Positions 1 through 6,035 of a stretch of 7,782 nt of DNA are shown piece by piece (the first letter of the stretch is position 1; every line of letters starts with the position of its first letter). The notes under the pieces are model-generated. The model ran no database searches. It had not been told where the DNA came from and saw only the letters and a list, made by a program, of their open reading frames with translations. The stretch covers positions 1 to 7,782 of the forward strand of contig JAGLUQ010000035.1 in the NCBI GenBank assembly GCA_023134675.1. The letters are read 5' to 3'. Source of the DNA: Candidatus Aenigmatarchaeota archaeon. Its GTDB lineage: Archaea > EX4484-52 > GLR71. The position numbers and the translations under genes were made by a program.

Positions 1-441
1 ACTACAACTACTGATGATAATGAGACATCTGATGATAATGTGACATCTAATCAAACTGATGACAGCAGTCCAGAAACAACAACAAAACCTGACTGCACTG
101 TAAACTGGGTCTGTTCTGAGTGGGGCGAATGTGAAGACAGTGTCCAGACCAGGAGATGCATTGATGCAAATAATTGCGACATCGAGGATTACAGGCCTTC
201 TGAGACACAGGCATGCATAATGTATGATGAGGCATCATCCCAGGAAACCCAGAACGCATGGATACCATCCTTTACAGGGTTTGCGTCACTTGCAAGCATA
301 ACCGAACCTTCTAACCTTGCGTTAATCGGATCATTGCTTCTGCTTATAATCCTTATCTTTTTCATTATAAAGAGGATGTCAGTAAAAAATGGAGCCTCAG
401 CAAAAAACGGGCCCAAGAGCTATTATAAAGCTAAAAAATAA
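1..441 (+). CDS. C-terminal part of a membrane-anchored surface protein with thrombospondin-like motif (5' truncated by window edge)
   Basis: The frame is open from base 1, so the gene begins outside the window; 146 residues plus TAA are visible. Seen in order: an Asp/Asn/Thr/Ser linker (residues 1-30) containing the tandem DDNETS/DDNVTS; a Cys/Trp cluster (32-72) with W36-x-C38-xx-W41-xx-C44 followed by Q-T-R-R-C53, C59 and C72, the layout of thrombospondin type 1-like motifs; a short spacer; a hydrophobic segment at about 106-123 (ALIGSLLLLIILIFFII); and a Lys-rich tail ending KAKK. This predicts an outside stalk, one membrane anchor and a short cytoplasmic tail. GTG at 40 could be taken as a start, but it lies inside the repeat and has no signal peptide, so I treat the gene as partial. 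Such motifs in front of a terminal anchor are common in DPANN archaeal surface proteins (family knowledge). The function of the missing ectodomain is unknown. Confidence 0.8.
   Translation, partial: TTTTDDNETSDDNVTSNQTDDSSPETTTKPDCTVNWVCSEWGECEDSVQTRRCIDANNCDIEDYRPSETQACIMYDEASSQETQNAWIPSFTGFASLASITEPSNLALIGSLLLLIILIFFIIKRMSVKNGASAKNGPKSYYKAKK
13..48 (+). repeat. 18-bp tandem repeat in linker coding sequence (2 copies)
   Basis: GATGATAATG-A/T-GACATCT occurs at 13-30 and 31-48 with one mismatch (A versus T). It encodes DDNETS then DDNVTS, so the repeat is in frame and lengthens the hydrophilic linker. More copies may lie upstream of the window. Confidence 0.8.
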
Positions 442-442
442 T

Positions 443-473
443 GATAAGGTCCTTGGTTGCCAGAGGTCTTATC
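443..473 (+). other. Imperfect hairpin directly after the stop codon
   Basis: GATAAG (443-448) can pair with CTTATC (468-473). Inside it CCT pairs with AGG and TGG pairs with CCA around a TTG loop, with small bulges between. It starts two bases after the TAA of the surface-protein gene. No T-run follows, so it is not a bacterial-type intrinsic terminator. It could protect the 3' end of the mRNA or aid termination; this is inference from base pairing only. Confidence 0.35.
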
Positions 474-540
474 CTGAAGTAAATTATTTAAAGATTCTTG
501 TTTAGAATGTTACTTTATCTATAGGTAATATATACACAAT

Positions 541-560
541 AACCGAAAATCATATATATG
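541..560 (+). promoter_or_regulatory. Archaeal BRE/TATA promoter of the 53-aa gene
   Basis: CCGAAAAT (BRE-like) runs directly into CATATATATG (TATA-like, 551-560). A start site about 27 nt downstream would fall near 580-583, just ahead of the AAGGAG ribosome binding site. The spacing fits; no transcript evidence. Confidence 0.5.
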
Positions 561-598
561 CATAAATACATACTATATCTGCCTAAGGAGTGATATCT

Positions 599-760
599 AT
601 GAGGATTGAGAACATACCTGTGATCAAGAGACTCAGCAAAAAGAAGAATCAGTATCTTTTAGGTCTTGCGTTCATGAATTTTATAACAGCAGGATTTCTT
701 CTAATGGACAAGAAATATATAGCAGGCATTGAGATTATCAAGAAGACGTTTTCTTTGTGA
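599..760 (+). CDS. 53-aa putative membrane microprotein, unknown function
   Basis: This is an ATG-to-TGA frame of 53 residues. The start is chosen because AAGGAGTGAT (585-594), a strong match to the archaeal anti-Shine-Dalgarno sequence, lies just upstream with AAGGAG ending 8 nt before the ATG, and because a BRE/TATA lies at the right distance. The protein is basic at the N-terminus (VIKRLSKKKNQ), then has a hydrophobic stretch at about residues 19-36 (YLLGLAFMNFITAGFLLM) and a Lys-containing tail (IEIIKKTFSL), suggesting one membrane helix. I do not recognise the family. It stands alone: the upstream gene ends 157 bp earlier and the next gene is a decayed DUF1016 frame. The regulatory signals argue that it is a real gene despite its length. 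Confidence 0.6.
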   Translation: MRIENIPVIKRLSKKKNQYLLGLAFMNFITAGFLLMDKKYIAGIEIIKKTFSL

Positions 761-784
761 GTATTGTCGGCACATTATAAAGTA

Positions 785-815
785 ACCACACTTAATGGTC
801 ACTAAATTATGTATA
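785..815 (+). repeat. Boundary element copy 1 (diverged), before DUF1016 remnant 1
   Basis: ACCAC-x8-GTCAC (785-802), followed by TAAATTATGTATA (803-815), matches copy 3 at 1790-1820 at 22 of 31 positions without gaps. It lies 23 bp before the start of the first DUF1016 remnant. The TAAATTATGTATA part also resembles a weak TATA region centred about 29 nt before the ATG at 838, so it could double as the old promoter. Confidence 0.35.
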
Positions 816-837
816 GCATACAAGCATATCTTAAGCT

Positions 838-1284
838 ATGGATTATACTGGATTCAATAGACTTTATGATGATATAAGAGATATAATTGACAGCGCAAGA
901 GCAGACACATACCGAAACATCAATTTCAATATGGTGCCGGTATACTGGAATATATGAAAGGTCATTGTTGAGGATGAACAGGCAGGCAAAGAAAGAGCTG
1001 ATTATGGTAAAAAGCTGATTGAAAAACTGTCATTAAAACTTACTGAAGATCTTGGTAAAGGGTTCAATGCACGAAACCTTTGGTATATGAAAGAGTTTTA
1101 CCTGAAGTTTTCAAAAGTGAACGCACTGCGTTCAGAATTGTCATGGACACATTACAGGCTTTGCCTGCCGACAGAAAAGGATCTTGAAAATGAGATCAAA
1201 AGAGAAAGAGAAGTTATTGAGATGGAAAAAAGGCTTAAGAAGAAAAATAATAACCACCAAAAAGAGTCACCCAATATTATATAG
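838..1284 (+). pseudogene. DUF1016/YhcG-family gene remnant 1: in-frame TGA and missing PDDEXK core
   Basis: Reading from ATG 838 in one frame gives a DUF1016 N-terminal domain: MDYTGFNRLYDDIRDIID..., then VPVYWNI, a TGA at 955-957, then KVIVEDEQAGKERADYGKKL and RNLWYMKEFYLKFSKVNALR, SELSWTHYRL. Family members normally read YW-x-IG at the stop, so the TGA most simply replaces a GGA Gly. After SWTHYRL the frame goes straight into CLPTEKDLENEIKRERE, which in family members is the extreme C-terminal tail (usually KYRLYLPTEEEL...ERE). The roughly 150-200 residues between, which carry the PDDEXK nuclease, are absent. The joint falls at YRL, present on both sides in relatives, suggesting deletion between short repeats. 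A 65-residue frame from ATG 1087 remains open. DUF1016 proteins are PDDEXK-fold nucleases often found in defence or restriction neighbourhoods (established for the family). I judge this copy inactive as a nuclease. Confidence 0.8.
1253..1270 (+). repeat. Boundary element copy 2, at the 3' end of remnant 1
   Basis: ACCACCAAAAAGAGTCAC is identical to copy 3 (1790-1807) except for one base (A versus T). It lies inside the last codons of DUF1016 remnant 1 and 37 bp before the ATG of remnant 2. Confidence 0.5.
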
Positions 1285-1306
1285 GACACAAAGATATCTT
1301 TTCTTT

Positions 1307-1778
1307 ATGGATAACATATCGCACAAAAAAGATTATGGTTCACTCTTAGGCGAAATCAAGCAAAGGATAAGGTCTGCACAATATGAGGCCTTAAAGAGCG
1401 TAAACAAAGAACTGATCTGCCTGTACTGGGATATCGGTAAAATGATAACCAAGAAACAGGAAGGTAAGACATGGGGCAAATCAATTGTAGAACAATTGTC
1501 AAAAGATCTGCAAACAGAATTTTCAGGCATGAAAGGATTTTCAGAACGAAATATTTGGTATATGCGTAATATATACAATATATACAGCAAAAATCTAAAA
1601 CTGCAACCATTGGTTGCAGAAATTGGATGGACACATAATATCATAATTATGGATAAGAGAGTCTAACCGGCCGATAGGTATTGCAGAATACAGGATTGTC
1701 CGGAACCTGCCGGAAGAGCTTGAAGGCAAATTTCCGGGACCAAAACAGATTGCAAAATTATTGAAATATCTAAGATAA
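1307..1778 (+). pseudogene. DUF1016/YhcG-family gene remnant 2: nuclease core deleted, frame changed at the joint
   Basis: ATG 1307 opens a clear DUF1016 N-terminal domain of 119 residues ending at TAA 1664-1666: YGSLLGEIKQRIRSAQYEAL, ELICLYWDIGKMI, GKSIVEQLSKDL, GFSERNIWYMRNIY, LVAEIGWTHNIIIMDK. In the +1 frame from 1656 the sequence continues as RESNRPIGIAEYRIVRNLPE, then ELEGKFPGPKQIAKLL to TAA at 1776-1778, which is the normal DUF1016 C-terminus. The roughly 150-200 residues that should lie between, including the D...ELK nuclease motif, are missing, and the joint near 1655-1660 shifts the frame. The C-terminus differs in type from that of remnant 1, so the two are probably different subfamilies and not a recent tandem copy. 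No ribosome binding site is visible before 1307. A free N-terminal domain protein (119 aa) could still be made, so a residual, non-nucleolytic role is not excluded. Confidence 0.8.
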
Positions 1779-1789
1779 AATCAATATTG

Positions 1790-1820
1790 ACCACCAATAA
1801 GAGTCACTAACTTTGATATA
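1790..1820 (+). repeat. Boundary element copy 3, after DUF1016 remnant 2
   Basis: ACCACCAATAAGAGTCAC (1790-1807) matches copy 2 at 17 of 18 positions, and its extension TAACTTTGATATA (1808-1820) resembles the extension of copy 1. It begins 12 bp after the end of remnant 2, so each remnant is bracketed by related elements. Confidence 0.5.
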
Positions 1821-1854
1821 CCAGACAGGTATAACATCAGATATATGGAAGACA

Positions 1855-1874
1855 GAAAAATCAAAAAAGAAAAA
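1855..1874 (-). terminator. T-rich terminator of the minus-strand surface operon
   Basis: On the minus strand the TAA of the 513-aa gene is followed at once by TTTTTCTTTTTTGATTTTTC. Several T-runs without a hairpin are the usual archaeal RNA polymerase termination signal. It also separates this operon from the convergent DUF1016 remnants. Confidence 0.6.
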
Positions 1875-3416
1875 TTACCGCTTCTTCTTATTCCTGCGCA
1901 AGACTATGACCATGCCGATAATCCCCATTAAAGATACGAGTATCATGTACTTGTATATGCTGCCTTTTTCTGACTGAGGCTCGTCTGAAATATTATCTGC
2001 ATCAACAACAGCGCAGGATCCGACCACATCCCAGCCTTCAGGGACATCGCATGGTGTAGGATACTCTATGCATTCACCTGTATTAAAGTTTCTTGCAGGA
2101 GTGATTACCTGGGCGCATGCAGGACTATCCCCGACAGCAGAGGCATAGACCTCTGCAGAGAATGATGAGACTATATCTGCATCAACTTCTGCATCCACCT
2201 CATAATCTATATTGATTGTCTCGCCAGGAGACAGAGATGAGAATATTATGGCAAACTCGGGGTCATCCTCCACTATCAGGACTTCAGCTCCCGGTGCTGT
2301 GACTTTTATGTCTTTTGCAGACTGTGCGAAGGATTTAGGCACTATATCATATATTACGAAATCAGTAATTGTCTCATTGCCTTCATACTGCCTTGACATG
2401 CGCATATAAGACCTGCCGGATGAGACTTCCACCTTACGCTCTACCTGCATATGGGATGCTATTGTTTTTGAATTGCGCAACATGCTGTCCATATCTTTAA
2501 CATCTATGGCAGGCATGCCAAACACTTCCCCAAGCATATTCCTTAGCTTTGCGTTGTTTTCCAATGCTATCCCCTGGGACAATCCTGTCTTGATTGTTGC
2601 TTCTTTTTTGCCGGTAACAGGGGCTTCAGAAGATATATTAATAGTATCATTGTCAATATTTTCGTCGTCATCAGAGTCTGATGAACTGCTGCCTGATGAG
2701 CTTGCCCGTTGCAGACCTGATATTGACAGGGTTTTTGAACTATGTTTTGCGGGGTCTGAAGAGATCACATCAACTGAAAAATCATTTGACTGAGACGGTG
2801 CATCAGCGCGGAACATCCATGAAAGGCTGTATGTGCCTGTCACTTCTCCGATATCGTAAGTCTCATTGCCAGACATAAGATACCAGCCGTAAGAAGGATA
2901 ATCAAGATCTGCAGATATGCTGGCAACAGGGCCTGTGACAGACATTGACAAGGTCATGAGCACTGTATCTCCTGCAGACACTGTGTTTTTTGAGGATGTG
3001 AAATCAAGCATCCAGACAGGCATCTCAACAACTGAGACTATCCCTAAAGCTGCGGATGCTGTTATGGGAGCTTCTGACATAGATGCTTCGACATCAAACG
3101 GATTCTCATATGTGCCTGTATTGTCTGCGCGAACTATGAATGATACTGTTCTTGTCCCGGCAGCATCAAAGATGATATCCCGGACACAGGTATCACAGCC
3201 AAGACCATCGGCGGGGTAGATTGTTACAGTTACTGTACCTGCTCCGTCAGCGACTGACACTGACACAGGCACTATGAATGTAGAGTCTTTATAGACTTCA
3301 GCATCATACTCGCCTATGCTGACCTGGACTGATGCTGCGGAGACTGCGCCGGCCATAAGAAGAGACAGCATTACAATATATGCTGCGAATACAGAAAATG
3401 ATTTTTTGTATAACAT
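1875..3416 (-). CDS. Membrane-anchored extracellular protein with Ig-like domains and a four-Cys motif (513 aa)
   Basis: I start at ATG 3416-3414 because it opens a signal peptide (basic MLYKK, hydrophobic core to about residue 25, likely cleavage after VSA at 27) and because an AAGGTG ribosome binding site lies 6 nt upstream; the longer frame to 3464 adds only sequence overlapping the upstream gene. Seen in order: an Ig-like beta domain (about 30-128) with C74-xx-C77; a second beta domain (about 133-233); a Ser/Asp-rich linker (238-262) with NDT and NIS sequons; a helical stretch (280-325); a beta domain (326-415) with YDIVPKSFAQSAKDI and FSSLSPGETINIDYEVD, the pattern of archaeal PGF-pre-PGF-like domains; a Cys motif C434, C449, C456, C468 (CAQVITPARNFNTGEC...CDVPEGW); a transmembrane helix (about 487-506); and the tail RRNKKKR. 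It is probably an envelope component displayed outside the cell, paired with the upstream secreted protein. The exact role is unknown. Confidence 0.85.
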   Translation of the reverse strand: MLYKKSFSVFAAYIVMLSLLMAGAVSAASVQVSIGEYDAEVYKDSTFIVPVSVSVADGAGTVTVTIYPADGLGCDTCVRDIIFDAAGTRTVSFIVRADNTGTYENPFDVEASMSEAPITASAALGIVSVVEMPVWMLDFTSSKNTVSAGDTVLMTLSMSVTGPVASISADLDYPSYGWYLMSGNETYDIGEVTGTYSLSWMFRADAPSQSNDFSVDVISSDPAKHSSKTLSISGLQRASSSGSSSSDSDDDENIDNDTINISSEAPVTGKKEATIKTGLSQGIALENNAKLRNMLGEVFGMPAIDVKDMDSMLRNSKTIASHMQVERKVEVSSGRSYMRMSRQYEGNETITDFVIYDIVPKSFAQSAKDIKVTAPGAEVLIVEDDPEFAIIFSSLSPGETINIDYEVDAEVDADIVSSFSAEVYASAVGDSPACAQVITPARNFNTGECIEYPTPCDVPEGWDVVGSCAVVDADNISDEPQSEKGSIYKYMILVSLMGIIGMVIVLRRNKKKR

Positions 3417-3422
3417 ATTCAA

Positions 3423-3428
3423 CACCTT
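3423..3428 (-). promoter_or_regulatory. Ribosome binding site overlapping the upstream stop codon
   Basis: On the minus strand TAAGGTG combines the TAA stop of the 795-aa gene (3429-3427) with the AAGGTG ribosome binding site (3428-3423) of the 513-aa gene, whose ATG follows after 6 nt. This decides the downstream start at 3416 and implies translational coupling and co-transcription. Confidence 0.65.
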
Positions 3429-5814
3429 ACCTGAACCATCCATAGACATGCTCATCCATGCCATCCTGGCCTTCTATCTTAAACTCAGCAGAATAGCCGC
3501 CGCCATTCCAGCTTTTCTTTGGGCATTCCAGAAGAATTACGCAGCTGCCGTCAGAATCTGTGACACAAGAGGATGTCTCTTTTATCTTTCCGCCAGTCCT
3601 CTTGCTTGAGAGCTTGTCAAGAGATACAGTGAGGCCTTCAACAGACAGGCTGCTTGTCACTTCTATGACTATGGCCACATCATCACTGGTGCCTGCATAT
3701 ATTCTGTCAGGTTCCTGAAGATATGCCTTTGCAGCATACATCTGTTCCCTGAACCCGCCATATCCTGCAGCATCGACTGTCTTCTCTGTCCCGTTGCGGG
3801 TTACATTGATTTTCAGCCTGAACTCAACAGAATGGTAACCCATGATATAATCGTCTGCGATAAAAGAGACCAATGCGGCATGTTCTGAGTAGCTATTGTT
3901 TATCATGACATCAATCATGCTTTCTGTAACAATGTCTCCTGTCCTGCGCGCTGTGACCTTAAGGAGGCTTGCAGACACTATATCTTCAGCAGATATATTA
4001 TTGCCGGTCAATGCATCCTGTGCGCTGACGGCAAAATAGGCACGTTCTCCAGGCAATACTATGCCTTCAGGTGATACGATGCTGACAAATACATTATTTA
4101 CCCTGATGGAAGAAGATACTTCCTTTGCGTCGCCATCTATGCTGACTGATACGGCCAGCCTGTATATGCCCCCCATATCAGGAGCATTGAATACCATGAC
4201 GCATGACTTGTCTCCATAATCATGCTTAAGGCGGTTGCGCACATCTTTTGGCATGGCTGCATAATTGACATAATCAGAAAGCCTGAACAGCTGATATTCT
4301 CCGTCCGATACATCAACATTATCTTTATCGTAGATACCTTCAAGATTTATGGCAGATGCATTACAGCCGTCTGTCATACTATACAGGTTTATACAGTGCT
4401 TATTTTTTGTATCTGATCCGGATATGATCATTGCGCTGCTCTCCCCGGGAGCCAGACTGCCAGACAGGCCGAAACCGTCAGAGATGGGATATAATGAAAA
4501 ATCAATGTTGTCTACTTCTATGCGTATCTTTCGCACTTCCTGTTTGCCGTCATACATAAACTTGAACTGCACCTGATATTTGCCTTTTGCCGAGGAAGGG
4601 ATAATATATTCTCCTCTGAAAACACCGTCACTGTCGGGGGAGAGAACTATCTTTTCCAGAGTGCCATGGCCTGATATCTTTGCCTCAGACTTTTCGACAT
4701 CATCTGTTATCAGGATACCTTCCGAACCAAGGACTGATGCTTTCATGAAGATTGTGTCTCCCGGCGATACCTTATCTACTGGGTTGTCTGATTCGTCAAC
4801 CACAGATACTATGAGATTGAAGATCTCAATACGATATGATTCGTAAACAAGGCCGTTATTGAATATTATAGAATGCGTTCCTGAAATAGGGGACAGCTGC
4901 AGTGTTGTGCTCAGGATGCCATATTCGTCCGTATGGCCTACAGAAAAATTAAATATCTCTATGTTGCCTTCAGAGTCAAAGACATCCATTTTGATCTCTG
5001 CATTATATATCGGGTCACCTTCTGAATCTAATGCGAGCACCAGAAGGCCTGTCTCCGGATACGGCGGCTCAAAGACGTGCCTGATGCGCTTTGCGAAAAC
5101 AACAAAATTTCCTTTCGGGTCAATATACCAGACTGTATATTTCCCGCCGCCTATCTTCAGGACTGAGCCTTCCTCAATGTAATGGCCGTCATCGCCCGAG
5201 AATGTGAAATTAGTATCATTGCTGACATACAGCCTATCATATGAGCCGGAAACATTCTCAAGAAGCATGTAGTAATTATCAGAGCCTGTGTTGTATACTG
5301 CTGCCGTGACATCTTCCATGGACGGGTCAGGCGTTATTGAATAATCTTCGGGTGCGCCAAATGGTGAGACAACAAAAGAATCTCCCACAAGCTCGGCACG
5401 CATCTCAGCTATCTCTACGACTGAGACCGGGACAGTAATTGATATGGGAACTGTTGCTGTGGTATCAATGACGGTCACTGTCACATCATATATGCCTGCC
5501 ACATAAGGCGCATGAAGTATAGATATGAAAGAACCGAAATCATCTGTGACCTCTATGTTCTGTTCAATAGTCACACCTGAAGAATCTATAAGAGCTATAG
5601 ATATATTGACATAACTGATAAAAATGGGGAAGGACATTGCGAATCCATCTACAGTTATATTTTCACCTGCTATATAACTTGCAGAATCAGTACCTATGGA
5701 AAGTATTATGTCATCTGCAAACGCCGGTGCAGACAAGGCACAGGCTGACATGAGTGCAAAAAACAAGAGAATTATATATCTTGCGGGTTTTCCGGCATAT
5801 AATAATTTATCCAT
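3427..5814 (-). CDS. Large secreted multi-domain surface protein (795 aa)
   Basis: I start at ATG 5814-5812 because it opens a signal peptide (MDKLLYAGKPARY, hydrophobic ILLFFALMSACALSA, likely cleavage after AFA at 33) and because a BRE/TATA lies 40-55 bp upstream. The frame runs open to 6054 only because it passes through tandem repeats with no stop in any frame. The mature part is beta-rich throughout: Ig-like domains at about 35-135, 250-335 (YPETGLLVLALDSEGDPIYN, a carboxypeptidase-regulatory or Big-like start), 336-437, 570-680 and 705-785, with a divergent region at 140-245. Six Cys (474, 484, 538, 750, 758, 764) could form three disulfides. About eleven N-x-S/T sequons (for example N52, N187, N199, N202, N606, N670, N674) suggest N-glycosylation. 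It ends in YGWFR with no membrane anchor, unlike the next gene, so it may be held at the surface by that partner. No catalytic motif was seen. The family is not identified. Confidence 0.85.
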   Translation of the reverse strand: MDKLLYAGKPARYIILLFFALMSACALSAPAFADDIILSIGTDSASYIAGENITVDGFAMSFPIFISYVNISIALIDSSGVTIEQNIEVTDDFGSFISILHAPYVAGIYDVTVTVIDTTATVPISITVPVSVVEIAEMRAELVGDSFVVSPFGAPEDYSITPDPSMEDVTAAVYNTGSDNYYMLLENVSGSYDRLYVSNDTNFTFSGDDGHYIEEGSVLKIGGGKYTVWYIDPKGNFVVFAKRIRHVFEPPYPETGLLVLALDSEGDPIYNAEIKMDVFDSEGNIEIFNFSVGHTDEYGILSTTLQLSPISGTHSIIFNNGLVYESYRIEIFNLIVSVVDESDNPVDKVSPGDTIFMKASVLGSEGILITDDVEKSEAKISGHGTLEKIVLSPDSDGVFRGEYIIPSSAKGKYQVQFKFMYDGKQEVRKIRIEVDNIDFSLYPISDGFGLSGSLAPGESSAMIISGSDTKNKHCINLYSMTDGCNASAINLEGIYDKDNVDVSDGEYQLFRLSDYVNYAAMPKDVRNRLKHDYGDKSCVMVFNAPDMGGIYRLAVSVSIDGDAKEVSSSIRVNNVFVSIVSPEGIVLPGERAYFAVSAQDALTGNNISAEDIVSASLLKVTARRTGDIVTESMIDVMINNSYSEHAALVSFIADDYIMGYHSVEFRLKINVTRNGTEKTVDAAGYGGFREQMYAAKAYLQEPDRIYAGTSDDVAIVIEVTSSLSVEGLTVSLDKLSSKRTGGKIKETSSCVTDSDGSCVILLECPKKSWNGGGYSAEFKIEGQDGMDEHVYGWFR

Positions 5815-5850
5815 ATATATCGACCATCTAGAAATTATTGTTAAGATTGA

Positions 5851-5869
5851 GTATATATAATGTTCGGTT
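5851..5869 (-). promoter_or_regulatory. BRE/TATA promoter of the surface-protein operon
   Basis: The minus strand reads AACCGAAC (BRE-like, 5869-5862) directly followed by ATTATATATAC (TATA box, 5861-5851). A start site about 27 nt downstream would be near 5829, giving a leader of about 15 nt before ATG 5814. No strong ribosome binding site is seen in that short leader. Confidence 0.6.
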
Positions 5870-5871
5870 AT

Positions 5872-5888
5872 CGGGTTTGACATACCCG
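5872..5888 (-). promoter_or_regulatory. Inverted repeat just upstream of BRE/TATA (possible activator or operator site)
   Basis: CGGGT-TTGACAT-ACCCG forms perfect 5-bp arms around a 7-bp spacer, ending 3 bp upstream of the BRE-like element on the minus strand. The position, immediately upstream of BRE, is where archaeal activators commonly bind; dimeric factors would fit the two-fold symmetry. The regulator is unknown. Confidence 0.45.
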
Positions 5889-5909
5889 GTATATGCCACA
5901 GACTATCAC

Positions 5910-6035
5910 AGGGATTGATGACTGATATAAGAGACAGGGATTGATGACTGATATAAGAGACAGGGATTGATGACTGATATAAGAGACAGGGATTGATGAC
6001 TGATATAAGAGACAAGGATTGATGACTGATATAAG
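5910..6035. repeat. Array of five 26-bp tandem repeats
   Basis: Units begin at 5910, 5936, 5962, 5988 and 6014. The first four are identical 26-mers that start AGGGATTGATGACTGATATA and end AGAGAC. The fifth starts AAGGATT (one change) and is cut after ATAAG at 6035. The copies abut without spacers. Each holds TTGATGACTGATATAAG, and on the minus strand a TATA-like CTTATATCA. The array sits between the 60-aa gene and the promoter of the surface operon. The unit length is not a multiple of three and no frame contains a stop, which creates a false N-terminal extension for the 795-aa gene. Confidence 0.9.

Noticed and set aside
443..473. Bacterial-type intrinsic terminator
   Set aside because: The hairpin is imperfect and no T-run follows; it is kept only as a possible RNA structure.
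955..957. Alternative genetic code with TGA as Gly (as in some candidate bacterial phyla)
   Set aside because: The 795-aa, 513-aa and YjjX genes have many Gly and Trp codons but no internal TGA, and several genes end in TGA at sensible places. The archaeal-type promoters also argue against those bacteria.
1184..1306. Long upstream extension of remnant 2 (start at 1184)
   Set aside because: The 41 residues before ATG 1307 are another frame of remnant 1's C-terminal tail and have no similarity to DUF1016 N-termini.
838..1778. An intact toxin-antitoxin or restriction module made of the two DUF1016 genes
   Set aside because: Both lack the nuclease core and carry a stop or frame change, and no partner gene (methyltransferase, helicase or antitoxin) is adjacent.
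2473..2793. Plus-strand frames inside 1875-6054 (for example at 2473, 2917, 4580, 4859)
   Set aside because: They are antisense shadows of the two surface-protein genes, with no ribosome binding sites and no recognisable domains.
3417..3464. Start of the 513-aa gene at 3464
   Set aside because: The extra 16 residues overlap the coding end of the 795-aa gene and would bury the signal peptide; ATG 3416 has a good ribosome binding site.
5910..6035. CRISPR array
   Set aside because: The 26-bp copies abut directly with no unique spacers, and no cas-like gene is present.
5910..6035. Tandem C/D box guide RNAs, because each unit contains TGATGA and CTGA
   Set aside because: TGATGA runs directly into CTGA with no room for a guide, and the gap to the next TGATGA (16 nt) is the same sequence in every copy, so no valid C-guide-D geometry exists.
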